A DNA stretch of 64,000 nucleotides. Source: Rhynochetos jubatus (lineage: Eukaryota; Chordata; Aves; Eurypygiformes; Rhynochetidae). Positions 48,651-60,500 of the stretch are shown here, piece by piece; positions within the stretch are counted from its first letter, which is position 1, and each line of letters starts with the position of its first letter. A program made the position numbers and the translations under genes. The notes beneath the pieces were generated by a model that saw nothing but the letters and a program-made list of their open reading frames with translations, made no database searches and was not told where the DNA came from. Location: NCBI GenBank assembly GCA_027574665.1, contig CM050657.1, forward strand, positions 23,538,700-23,602,699, written 5' to 3'.

Positions 48651-51289
48651 CAGCTGCGGGCAGTGAGGATGGGCAATGTGGATTTTTGGGGTTGTATTTA
48701 TTTATACTTTTTTTTTTTTGGTTGGTTTCATGGTGCTGAGCCGAGAGCTCCAGGAGAAAATTTCTGCCGCTGCGTGGGGTGAAAGCATTCACGCACGTCC
48801 CAAGTGTGCTGGGACTTTTGTACAACTGGTCTGGCCAGCACGTGTGGTTTCCCTGTGATTCAAGGGGAGTGGGGTTAGGCAACAGAGGACGCAGCATCTT
48901 ATTGTCATAAAGCTATTAATCAGAGAATTAAGGAATTGAAGATTTGACAAAATATTTTTTTCATTTAAAAGCCACTCAAAGCCACCTTTATAGGCTTCTC
49001 AGTAAAGGAGTCTTTGAGAAAGATTCCTTTTACCAAGCCCATAAAAGCATTATCTATTGTTCCTGAGCTAATATTAGCAGGCACGGAGCATAAACATTAA
49101 TCACTTCACTGAGCAGCTGAGCGCTTGTCTGTAACGTCTCCAGCAATGCGCAGGTAAAGGTGCCCCCTCCCTGCCAGGACAGCCATCACTAGAGCCATGT
49201 GAACATAGCCATGGGGGCAAAGCTGTCCGCCAGCAGCCTACAGACCCGCCTGCTTCTTCCCACTGAAGCCACCCAGGGCACTGCAAACCAAACCCAAAGG
49301 AGAATCGGTAACACTGGGACATGCAGCTGCTGGTGCTGGGGGCGGGGTGGTGGTACAGGAGTCCCTGAACTGGCCTGGGACGTGGCTGGGACAGGCCAAC
49401 GGTGGGCTGGGACAGAAGCTGCCTTGTTATGCTGTTCCTCTTCCAAGGCTGCTCATCCCCTCAGTGACAACTGGAGAGGAGTGGCTGTGACTCCCAGTGC
49501 CTACCCTGTAACTGCTGGTTCTTCGATGGCTTTGTTCCCTGGCGAGAAGCACTGCCGGAAGGTAGGAGTCATGAGCCTGAAAAAGCCAGCGCGGCTCAGC
49601 ACAGCCCTCTGGAATTTGGATGCTCTCCCTCGCTTCCCCTGTGGTCTCCTCCGCTGTCTGCCTGGGGCCATGGCAGAGCGAGTGGGTGAGGTTCACCCCG
49701 CAGAGGCTCCTGGGCTCCAGCAAAGACTGCTTTTGGTTACCTGCAGCTTGTAGGAGTTTCCAAAGGCAGGGAAAGGCTTCCCTCCACCACGGGTGGTCCC
49801 TCCTCAAGAACCTTCACAGGCTGAAACCTCGGTACAGCAAGAGGGGAGGGATGACATCTCTCAGGAGGCAAGGGGGGAGTGCTCAGTGTTTTGGGGCCTG
49901 CTGTACCAGCCAGGCAGGGGAACTTAAGCCGTGCTCCTTCCTCCAAGCAGCGCAGCACAAGGGAAATTCAAGATGGAGCTGAGAGCCAGCGGGAAGGGGA
50001 CTCCTGTGAGAGGGGAATAGGTGGGGGGAGAAGCAGAAAGCAAGCATGTGTTACCGACCTGGAGGCCCTGAGGAGGAGAGCAGGGGCTTTTGCCAGCTCC
50101 TGGCACTGACAGCAGGTACCTACCCCTCTGCAGTCTAAGTGCAAAAGGACTGGGAAGGTGCTCAGTGAAGGATCTCAGCCCAGGCCAAGACCTTTCTGAG
50201 CAAACATCCAGATAAACATACCACAGTTGGTGGTAAACGTGGGCTAGCCAGCTGCCCATCACACTCATGTCCCTACTCAGGAGCTGTGCAATCTCATCCT
50301 TGCCTTCAGGTTCAGAGTAAGGTTTAACCAGCTTTTAAACGCTGGGAAGTGCCCTAAACCATTTTACTTATGCAAGAAAGTGTGTGCCTGCTGGGAAACC
50401 CCAACTCTGGTGCTGGTGCTCCAAGAACAACACTCTTTGCCAAGGGTTCTGAGGGACACTGGGTGCCGTACAGAAACCCGGCCAGGACCTGAGCCCTGTG
50501 CCCAGCCTCGCCTTTCCCAGGCAATGCATCAACCTGCTGGTGGGGAGCACCCTACTCAGCCCCTCGGCAGCCAGGGGGAGGCACCAAGAGTCGGGGGCTG
50601 CCCGTGCACAGAAGCTGTGTCTCCATCAGGCGCGTGGCTCAGACCGGTACCGGCCGTAACGGGAGCACCCGGAGAGAGCGGGGTGTTGCAATAGCGCCAT
50701 GGGTTATTTTTTTTCTGGGGGGTTGTATGTCCTTGCAGATATTTCGTCTCCTCTGACGTTGGAGAGCCCTTGGGAAGACCTCACTCCAGTGGGAGAGGAG
50801 AGGTCCACGTGCAGGGGAACGTCACCTGCTGCCGAGGTGGGAGTAAGGTAGAGCAAGATGCCAAGCTTGGAGACGGACTTGTAGAGTATGACCCCAGACC
50901 AGAAGCTGACACCTTTCAAGGTGGAAAACCATGGATACACCCCAGAAACAGTTTGCTTGCTCTTTCCATTTGCAAGAGCTTCCGTGGACGTGCCGAAGGC
51001 AGGATAGGTAGTGTGCCATGTCCTGCAGCCCCAGTTGCCCCCCAACGGGGAATTGTGCTGATTTAAGCAGGACCCTAAGCCAGGGTCTCTCCCGTTCCAG
51101 AATTCAAGCTTTCCTGATAACACTAATCACATTACTTGCCTGGGAGCCTAATTAGCGCATACTTTGGCAACATGTATTTGCTCACAGTGGTCCTTGCCGG
51201 TGCTTGTACGTTTGATGCAGGAACAGAGGAGGCTGGAAGCGGTGAAAGCCTGCACCTAGTGTCAGCCAGAAAGCAGCCGTGAGCCCCGT

Positions 51290-52400
51290 TTGCCGTGCTC
51301 TGGGCTGTCCCGGGGGAAGCTGCCTGCGCCCGGGCAGGGACCCGCTGTCCGTGCCGTGTGTCCAGTAGCCACGCCAGGCAGCCGCCGCGCCGGAGCTGTC
51401 TCCGCCTCTACTTATGGCAGGGGTAAGATCCCTTTCTGTTTATTCCCAGGAGCTCCCCACGGGCAGGGAAAGGCTTCTGAGGGGATGGGGAAGCTTTCTC
51501 CCAGGCAAGCACACCACCAAGCCAGACCCTCTTGCTGGCCGCGAGCGGCGTCACCGGCCGCTCCAGCCTGGCAACGGCGTCCGAGGAGCGGACACCTCCG
51601 GCACCGCGGGGTACGGGGGGGCAGGTGCGGGTGAGCCGGCACCCCGGGGGCTGCTGACAGCTCTACCGTGGAGGGAGGAGGATGCTGTGTCGCCGCTGCC
51701 CTGCTCATCCTTTCCAGGCAAGCCGCTGCCCTGAGCTTTACTGATGCCGGGTACCGTTCACCGGCTAACGCTCCCTCCTTAGGCGGGGCGGCTGCGCGCA
51801 CCTCCCGCCGGTGGGTGGTGAGTGCCGGTTGCTCCGTGCCCGCCGGAGGCCGCCGGGGTAGCGGCGGCGGCGCCTCCCCCAACGCCTCCGCCCCCCCCAT
51901 ACGCCTCGGCGCAGCGCCGCGCCGGGGAGCGACGCTTAAATGCCTCGGCCGCGGCGGCAACAAAGGCGGGCGGCGGCGCAGGGCGGCGGCGGGTGAGCGG
52001 CGGAGCGGCCGGCGGGGCCGGGGCGCAGGTGCCGCGGGGAGGGCTGCACCGTCCCCAGCCCAGCCCCGCAGCCCTCGGCGGGTCTCGACGTGGCCGGGTT
52101 GGAGCGGGGAAGACCCACGAGCGGCGGGCGGTCTCGGGTGAGCGGTGCGGAGCGCTGCCTTGGTGGACAGGCGCCAGCTCCGCTGCGGCGTAACTTTATG
52201 AATGGCTCTTATTTATTCTTGTAACCCCATAAATACAGACTTGTAAGCGGTACCTGTTCACGGCCGGAGCTGCCCGGGCTGCTCGTCCCCCCGACGCGGC
52301 TCGGCATGGCTTTGCCAGCGGAAAACCCGGCCGATCCCGGCGGCGGAGCCGGTTCGTCGCCGGTACCGAGGGAGGCCGGGCGGGGAGGCAGGTAACCCCA
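51290..52400 (+). promoter_or_regulatory. Orphan CpG island with candidate non-coding first exons
   Basis: A dense CpG-rich stretch with GC boxes (GGCGGGGCGG near 51782, GGGCGGCGGC near 51967), far from any recognised coding exon. On the + strand it contains consensus-like splice donors: GTGAGC at 51631, GTGAGT at 51818, GTGAGC at 51993 and GTGAGC at 52138. I saw fewer good donors on the minus strand. This is the layout of a housekeeping-type promoter with alternative non-coding first exons reading rightward. The gene it serves is not visible; its coding exons would lie beyond 64 kb. ST6GAL1, next to ADIPOQ in mammals and known there for distant non-coding first exons, is one possibility, but nothing in the sequence proves it. 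Confidence 0.7.
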
Positions 52401-55400
52401 GTCCTCTCCCGGTATCGGTGCTTATTCCCGTCTGAATTCAACTGCTCCTTGCTGGCGTGGGTCAGTCCGCACGGCCCTAGGAGCTGTAGCGAGGAATATA
52501 TGCTGGAAGTAATTTTAGAAGTAGCTGGGTTCGTTTTTAATAGCTCACAGCGGGTCAGACTGCGGAGAGGAAAAATAATGTTGAGCACGTTTTCAGTGTT
52601 GCCATGCACTGGTGTTTGATGGCGGGGCAAATCTCTGCTGCTGTATTTATGAGTCCTCCCTGCAAATCGGGGCGGTGGAAGGGGACCCGGCGAGGTAAAG
52701 GCATGGGAACCACTGCTGCTCCATGCTGTTTCCGTAACTGCTTGTTGCAACTGGATCTAATCACTGACAGTGTCAAAACAAAAATATCTGAGAGGGAAAA
52801 GGTGCCATCGTGGGGCAGCTGGGATTTTCTTGGCTGTGAGGGAGTGAGAAACCAGAGCTGCCTATTAATGTGCGAGGGATGAATACAACTTGCAGCGTGC
52901 AACTGCTTAGTGGCACGCTCACCAGCCTGCGCTTGCCTAAAGGTTGGTAGCTAACCTAACGGGATTTTATAACCCTCCTTACATGAAGGATTGTGCAATA
53001 GTTTCCCTGAGCTGGGATAACCTTAAATAGGTGGGAGCGCTGATGCATGCCAGTGCCATCCTCCTGCTCTCGGAGCGCAGTCAGTGGAAGGAGACCCCAG
53101 ACCCCACTTATCTAAAGTGAGGCTTACCAAGGGGGAAAGGGGCAGCTTTCTGTCCTCGGGGTTTGCTGCAACGCCTGGTTATTGGCCTTGGTTGTGCATC
53201 TTGGAGAGTTATCCTTGTCTGCTGGGGTCCGGAACAAGATAAGGTAACAAGCACACATCCCTCGCGCTTCATAACCGTGCCCTTTTCCCTGACACAGTGA
53301 CCCAGGCAAGGTTTAAGTGAAGCTTTGAATAACTGAGGAGTTTGCATAGACATGAGTGAATGTTCCCCCGGAGGAAGAATATTCTCAGGAAAAATCTTCC
53401 CCAGAAGGCCCCTGGGACAGGGGCCAAGAGCGTCTAATGAGGCAAACTTTTCCTATTAGCTGCAGCTTTTGCTGTTGGAGGGTGAGCGCTTGGGGGCATG
53501 GGGATCTCGGAGTGCAGGCAGCCCACCTCCAGGTCTCTGCTGCCTTCCTAGAGGCAGCTGACCTCCTCACCTTGGCGTAAGCGGCTTCTTTGGAGATGGC
53601 GCAGGTGCCGAGTCTAGACAAATTGTCCGATTTCTTTCGGTTTAGCTAATAAACAGGTTTGCTGTGGCTGGAGGCGATCGTGCTGCAGCGACGAGCAGCT
53701 CTGCGGTGCTGAGGCGTGTGTGCTCGGGAAGCTCCGATGCAGCTGCCCTGGGTGCTGGGGACACGACAGCCATGCAGCGCTGCAGCTTGACTCCAGATAA
53801 ATCTATCCTCTGGCTTTATTTCCTTCGTTTTACGGTCACTTCCCTCAGGTAGGCAAAATACTGTGGAAGGAGGTCTGTTTTGGGCTGCGTTTGTACGCAG
53901 CGGCGGTGACTTGGTGTGGGCTTTGTGGGTATATCGTGGGGTCCTCTGCCAAAGCACGTGCCTCTGGCAGAAGCGTTGGCTGGCCTGATAGTGGAGTTGG
54001 ACACCCCGCGCAGTGAGCTGCCACGTTATCAGCGGTGCTGTAGCGCTCAGCTGGGCGCACACGCGTCCCTTCCTGACAGCAAGCGTGAGGTTAAATTTTC
54101 GGGAAACGAGGAATACATGGTCATCTCTGCCTATGTCCCGTGCAAACAAGTATTTGTTGGTGAGGCTTTGATAAGCGGGCTGTTTGCTCTGGTGGCTACT
54201 GTTTGTTTGCAAATACTCTGTATCTTGGTTAAAACCAAACCGTGGAAATGGAGGTGTGTTGTTGTTCACGGAGACCTGTTTTTCGAGGGACAAAATAGGC
54301 AAGTACTTAAATCTTGGTTTGAAGCGATTGCTGGCAGATTCCTCTGGTGCAGGAGCTGGAAATGCGTGGGAGGAATGAGAGGTGCCAGTATGAGATGGCC
54401 AGGGGTGGTCTAATGAAGGGCAAAGCAGACATAGCCAGTAACTAAGTCCCTCCTTGAGACTGTGGCACAAGAGGAGTGCTGCTGCAGAAGCAGATTACTG
54501 GCTATTCAGAGGCTTATTTCCCTGCCTGCCTCTGCCGGAGGATAGATGGCCCGCTGAAGGGCAGCCCTTTGCTGAAAGCAGTGCAGGCATGACACCACCT
54601 GTGCAGGCATCCTAACCGCAGACACTTGGGAAGCACACATCTCTCCCCGCTTCTGTGTTGCTCCAGGCTGGGGGACACAGAGGATGGTAAGTGGTGCTGG
54701 CCGAAAGCCATACCGCATTGTTCTGCCCTTTGCTCTCAGGCTGGCTGGTGCGGAGGAGGTGTTTGAACTCAGGTTCTTCCACCTCCTGTGCTTCTCCCGA
54801 CCCGCTCGATGTGTTGCATTGGCAGCTGTTGAGAGGGCAGAAACGATGCAGCCGCGTCATGGTCCCTCCCTTTGCACAGGAGAGGCTCAGCGGTGCACAC
54901 AGCCCTCCGTGAAAATGTCATTTTCCTGCTCTCAACTCAACGTTCATAAAAATCACGATAAAAGATCTGACAGAATCGCTTTGATGATCCTTTACAAAAT
55001 CCATGGACCTTTTCCATAGCCCTTGGGTTTTGCTAGAGTGAAGTAAATCACAATTCTGCACAGGATTAGCAATCAAAGAGCATTATGAATCAATCTGATG
55101 CTTTGTCTTAACCATAGCTCTTCTTAGATCGCTGACCTACATATTAGAGCTTTCGCTGTAAGTGCTTGGCTGAGGACAGGCTTTCTTTCTGAGTGTAAGG
55201 TGGCCCAGCCGCTGGAGGTCCTTGTGTTTGGAGGATGTTTTCCTTGAGATTACGTGGAGATGGACTAAAATTCTTCGTGACTTCAGATGCGCCTGAAGTC
55301 TGGGCTGCTTGGTCGGTAACTTGTCTATGAAGTGTGAAATACAAGTGGTTCCCTTGAATGTTCTTTTAATTATAATTGTGCTGATTAGAAAACTAAAAGA

Positions 55401-57605
55401 TGAAATGCTTTCAGTAAGAAGTGCCCTTGGATGTCTAGCCAGCAAGGAATCATTGTCATCTGATGCTCTAATCACTTGTGGGATTAAAATCCTTGGAAAA
55501 ACATGTATTTGAGCCACTTGCTTATAGGTAAAAATCGAAGTCTGTTTCCTGTCTGAAACGTGCACAGCCTTTAGTGAGGTGTGAACCCAAAGCTTCCTCC
55601 ACAAAATCCCTCCCTGAGGTTCACTGTTGGTACCGATGTGAATGCATGTCTGCTTGTTCCGCTCGCGGGTGAGTTTTCCTTCTGATTCCTGGAGTAACAA
55701 GGTGAGCAATGATACAAAGGAGGGTCTGGAATTGGGTCTGCAAAGCAGGGGCTTTGCTGTTTTAAAGCAGCACTTAAACCCATTCCTACCTGTTGTTCTG
55801 ATTTTGGCTCTGCAAGAGAGATCTCGTCGTTGGGTATGAAAACTGATTTGGCCCCATGAGCTTGTCTGTGACACTAGTAACAGGGCTGCGTGACTGAGCA
55901 CCTCTGCGCAACGTAGGAGGTCTGTCCTCTGGGTTTTTGTCTCAGCAGGTCCCAAGTGGTTCCTTTGCTTAGCTTGGGTTTGCTGGTCCCTCAGCACAGT
56001 TGGAAGCTGAGTTTCTGCCTTGGGCGCTTGGCTTGGGGTGTTTCTGGACTTACAGCTCTGCCAGTAAGTCGTCAGATGACCTTAAATATTTGCTCATGAT
56101 CCGATGTTCACAAATTACCACAACCTCTGTTCTCAAACAAAGGTTGCACAGAAAGCTGCGCCCCAGCATCTTGCTGATTCTTGTTCTAATAGCTAAAAAA
56201 AAGAAAAGTTTTGTTTGTGAAATCTATATTTAAAATAGAAACATTGCACAGAATAACCCCCCTTTACCGACAGGATGCTGAAGGGCAGGGAGTCCGCTTT
56301 TTCACGTTTACTCCAGTGCCCCAGCTGCCTTTGCCTGGCAATGGTACGTCTGTGCAGGCAGAAGAAGAGAGCTCTTTGCCAGACTGTGCTAACATTTCTG
56401 TGTGCTCCTGATGTGTCTTTCCTCCGGGAACTGGCAGCTACTGAAAATTAACTGAGCGAAGCCGCTTGCTGGCAGGTACCTCTGTGCCGCTGGAGGAGGT
56501 GGAGAACCTAAACGCATCCAGCACAGGAGGCCAATCTGTCTGTCTGGACATTTCATGCTGATCTTCGTTCAGCAGCTCCCATGGTACTGGCAGGCGTGTT
56601 TGTCACGGAGCTTGTGCCTGGGAGTCCTGGGGGTGAGAGACTCATAAATATTGCACCCATTCCCACTTACGGTGAGTGGAGCAGTTTGCATTTTCAACTG
56701 TAAAATTTTGCAGAAAACCAGAAGTTGTTGACAGCAGTGATTAATTTTCTTTTTAATATGCATTATAGCTTACCCTTTTTATCTTGGTAATACAGCATTC
56801 GCTGATTTGAAACCCAAAGGGGCTCAAATCAGCCTGACTGCGCTCCCTGGATTTTCTGCAAATACCCTGCACGTGCCAGCGGAGCCCTGGTCCGTGGGGA
56901 GGGAGTGTTGACACTCAGTGGGATGGGAATGACAATGGAAATTGTCACGGCAGTCTTGCAGCAGTGATAGCTACTTTCTAAAATGGATCTCCTGGGGACT
57001 GAAAGAGATCCGTGGTCATGGTTTTTCCCCTGCAGATGACTAATCTCGAGGAGCTGCTTTCTGTCTTGAAATAACATTTAACTCTTAGTACCAGAGTAAT
57101 GAGATTTTTGGGGTGTATTTCTAAATTTGTCTGTAAGACAAGGGAAACGCTGCTAGTGGAGGGGTAGCATGGAGTTCCCCGTGCGTTCTGAACAGAGCGG
57201 CTCAGGCACAGAGCACACCTCGAAAACAATTCGTTTGGGCTTTAAATAAATACATTTAAAAAAAAAAAAAATCTTTGATTGCTCCGGGAAGATACCTTCA
57301 TGCTATGAGTTGCATTGCCTAGCAAGACTGAAAATGTGTGATCCTTTGGTAGCAAAGTTGGGATGTTGTGTTTCTCTATTTGGTTGGGGTTTGATTTATT
57401 TTGGGGATTTTTTTTCTTCTCTGTCCCCCACGGTGTTGTTCTGCATAATGTAAAGACCTTACTTTGGTCCAGGGATGGGTAATCACTGTGTTATTTCTTG
57501 ACTGTCACAATGACCCGACTGTAATCCTGCCTTTCTTTGTGCTTGCAAGCGCTCTTGAGGAAATTAGGGTTTTGGATGTACAAGATTATTGTTGTTGCCA
57601 TCAAA

Positions 57606-57624
57606 CTTGTTTGTTTGTTTGTTT
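57606..57624 (+). repeat. Short (TTTG)n microsatellite
   Basis: About four to five TTTG/GTTT units in a row. Minor simple repeat. Confidence 0.7.
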
Positions 57625-59511
57625 ACATTTTAATATGAATTCATATTAGTACTACACCCAGCTCTTACTTCCCCAGCATAAAGAATTGTCGTGGAGTGGG
57701 GCACTTTGTAAGAAACGAGCAGAGATGGAAACGTTCTCAAAAACCGGATTTTGCTCTCATCCAGCTGTGTCTGTGGAACAGAGATGGGATTCAGGTTGAA
57801 TAAATCAGGAGCAAAGATGAAGGAAATAGTCCCAAGGGATGCATTTTAGTGTTGGAGGCAGGGGGATTCCTGAAGTGCCCATAACATGAAAGGGTATTTT
57901 GAGAGATCTGAGTGTGCCCAGCTCAAAGAGAAGGAAGAGCAATGCTGGAAGGACACTTTAATTCAAGGATGACTGGCATGGTGGGTTAGTCAGACTTTCT
58001 GCTCACGGCACAAAGTGGGGACTGAGGGACCATTGGCATTTTTAGGCTCTTCAAATTTAGTTTAACCTGTGTTTAAAGAACAGCCGTCTTGAGTCTGGCA
58101 GAATGAGTCGTTCATCTATGGGCTGAGGAGTCTGCAAAGGTGATGGAGACCTGACACTGAGCAGTGGCCCTATGTGTTGTGCCCATGGACCTCTGCTGGG
58201 GTGGCCGTGCCAGCCGGCAGCAAGGCTGCCTGCTCTGAACAGGGATCTGGAAGGCACAGAGAGATAAGAGAGCTGCACGGAAGGAATCTCATTTGGGTTT
58301 ATCTGCTGGTTTTTGGAGCAGTCACTACTTACTGTCTTCCATTTTATTCTTTTGTAACGTAGCGTGGGTGTGGACTGGGAATATTTAGGTCCTGTGGATG
58401 AGGCTCAGCAATTTCACATGTGGTTAGAAGGGCTTTTTTTAAAAATCAAGGGGAAGTCCTTCAAGTCTGCACCTGGGCTAAAAATCAAGTTAATTTTCAA
58501 CTGTGGCATCGCTCCCTTCTGCCTTTCCGCTCTCAATTCTGGAAAGTTATCACCACTTTGTTAAGTCGCTTTGCAAAACTCCAGTCTCTTTCCGATGGAC
58601 AACAACGAAGCATTTCAATGAACTACCAGTTCTGAGGTTGAGACGTTTTCCTAGTTATTGGGCGAGTGCGATTGGATAAATATTTTCTTAGATATTCACG
58701 GATTATTTAATTAGATGGATAGATGTTCATATATTGGCAATCTATGGAGAAAAATGCAGAGAGGTTAATTAAAGATTAGTTGTAAAATTTGATGTCACAA
58801 ATGGTGTTAAGTTTCAGCGTGGACACTCCTTATTAATTTTAGTTTGGTTCATGCTGGAAGTTAATGGAAATTAATGAAATTTAAGCTTCCTGTAGCTACA
58901 GATGTGAGGGCGTACCAAGGGCATTAATGCATATTAACTCATACTTTTAAAATTCATGCCTGCCATTAATTTAGCTTGATTTTTTTTTTCCCCATCTGTC
59001 TCCATAAGACAACACTCTGCAAGCCAGACTTTACTGAAGTATTGCAGAAATGCCTTTTTCCTCCCCACTCTTCCCTTGCAACCTCTGAGCTGAGATTTTA
59101 CGCTGGGTAAGGACAGCAAGTAAAACCCCTGGAGGTAGTATTTCAAGTGCTTAATTTGGTGCCTAAGCCTTGACTCGCTGGTGCCAGCGTTGTGCATCTG
59201 TGAGGCGTTCTGAGGCGTGGACGTCGCTCCCTGCCACGTGTGCCCCGGAGCAGGTTGGTGCGGCGGAGGGGGTGGCCGCTGCCGAGGCTGTGGGAGCCGG
59301 GGCAGGAACAGGGTGGCTCTGTTGTGGCTGCTTCTGCTCGTGGCTCAGCTCCACCGTCAGCAGGGCTTTAAGCTATGCCTTAGGCCGCCTGTCTGCCAGA
59401 GCCCTTATTTGGGCAGCGCTCAGCCTTCTCAGCACCTCGGTGGTGGTCTGATCTCTGACTGAGCCCATAAAACCAGTCACTGCTGTCAGGCAGTCTTAGG
59501 CCTTTCTTGGG

Positions 59512-59698
59512 ATCACAGAATCGTTTAGGTTGGAAAAGACCTTTAAGATCATCAAGTCCAACCGTTAATCCAGCACTTCCAAGCCCACCACTAACCCATG
59601 TCCCTAAACACCACATCTACACGTCTCTTAAATCCCTCTAGGTATGGTGACCACCACCTCCCTGGGCAGCCAGTTCCAATGCCTGACAACCCTTCCCA
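59512..59698 (-). mobile_element. CR1 LINE 3' end fragment (avian type)
   Basis: Read on the minus strand, the element ends in the CR1 terminal sequence (plus strand begins ATCACAGAATCGTTTAGGTT). Diagnostic plus-strand words follow in order: GGAAAAGACCTTTAAGATCA, TCAAGTCCAACCGTTAATCC, CCACCACTAACCCATGTCCC, ACACGTCTCTTAAATCCCTC, CTCCCTGGGCAGCCAGTTCC. It is 5'-truncated at about 59698, as most CR1 copies are, and only lightly diverged, so it is the youngest repeat in the window. This is a strong indicator of an avian genome. Confidence 0.95.
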
Positions 59699-60435
59699 GC
59701 TTCCAGCCATGTAGGTCTCCCCTGGTTGCCATAACTCCCTAATGTGGAAGAAAACAAACCTGGGGTGTGATTGAACACTATGCAGGGCTCCCTGTAAGCG
59801 GAAGGAGCATCTGCAAGCGTGTTGCCAGCCCCCGTGTCCCCTGAGCCTGCAGCCCCCACACGTGCTGTTCTCAGCCAGCTGGCACCTGGGGGCTGCCGGG
59901 CAGCGACGATGACTTTTGGAGAGCATGGCCTGCCATTTCTGACCTACCCTCACCTGCTAGGATTTCGGTAACCGCAGGCCGTGCTGGTGGTGGGGGTTTT
60001 GCGTCTAGTATTTTCCATGGCTGACAGCTTTTCTAAAGTGAGAATGCTGAGGCTGGGCAAGAAGGTAATCGTGTCCAGCTTCTCCCCATCTGAGATTGCC
60101 CCACAGGCTGTCGCATGCTTTAATGCTGTGAATCGCAGTCTTGCAGGTGTTTTAAAGCATTTCTTAGATGGGCAGCCTAAAGAGCACCTTGCAGGCATGC
60201 CCAGAATATCGAATCTGCACACCTTTTCCCTTGGCCAGAACCCTGGCTAACCATATGCTCCAAGAAACCTGCTCCTCCTTCCACTATTGCTCCTTCTAGC
60301 CCCTCTCTGCTTCTGCCACGTTCCTAAGCAGCCACGTCCTAGTGAGCTTTGGGTTTCTCTGGTCCTTGAGCATTTTTGAGCACCCCCACATCCTTTGCTT
60401 TCTTTCTCGTAGGTTTCATGAAAACAAAGTCTGGA

Positions 60436-60500
60436 ATTAAAAAAAGAAATTAAAAAAGAGAAAACAAATCAAACCAAAACCCATGAAACAAAACCCAACG
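60436..60500 (+). repeat. A-rich low-complexity tract
   Basis: Mixed AATTAAAAAAAG, GAGAAAACAAATC and AAACCAAAACCC words. There is no recognisable element body alongside. Confidence 0.75.

Larger units (their letters stand above)
25320..51280. other. Long non-coding region upstream of ADIPOQ
   Basis: About 26 kb with no coding exon that I can recognise on either strand. It should hold the non-coding first exon and promoter of ADIPOQ, but neither could be placed. Contents noted separately are an AT-rich block near 27.70-27.95 kb, a nuclear-receptor half-site cluster near 29.1-29.2 kb, a C-run, 15-bp and 16-bp tandem repeats, a G-run tract and a CR1 remnant. Two long open frames on the + strand (34815-35633 and 36364-37071) and one shorter minus-strand frame (35926-35630) have no known domain. 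Genes that flank ADIPOQ in mammals (RFC4, EIF4A2, ST6GAL1 coding exons) were looked for and not found. Confidence 0.6.

Noticed and set aside
51412-51963. 183-codon minus-strand frame, and overlapping plus-strand frames, in the right CpG island
   Set aside because: Low-complexity Pro/Arg/Ala/Gly translations typical of CpG-rich DNA; no domain and no start context of note.
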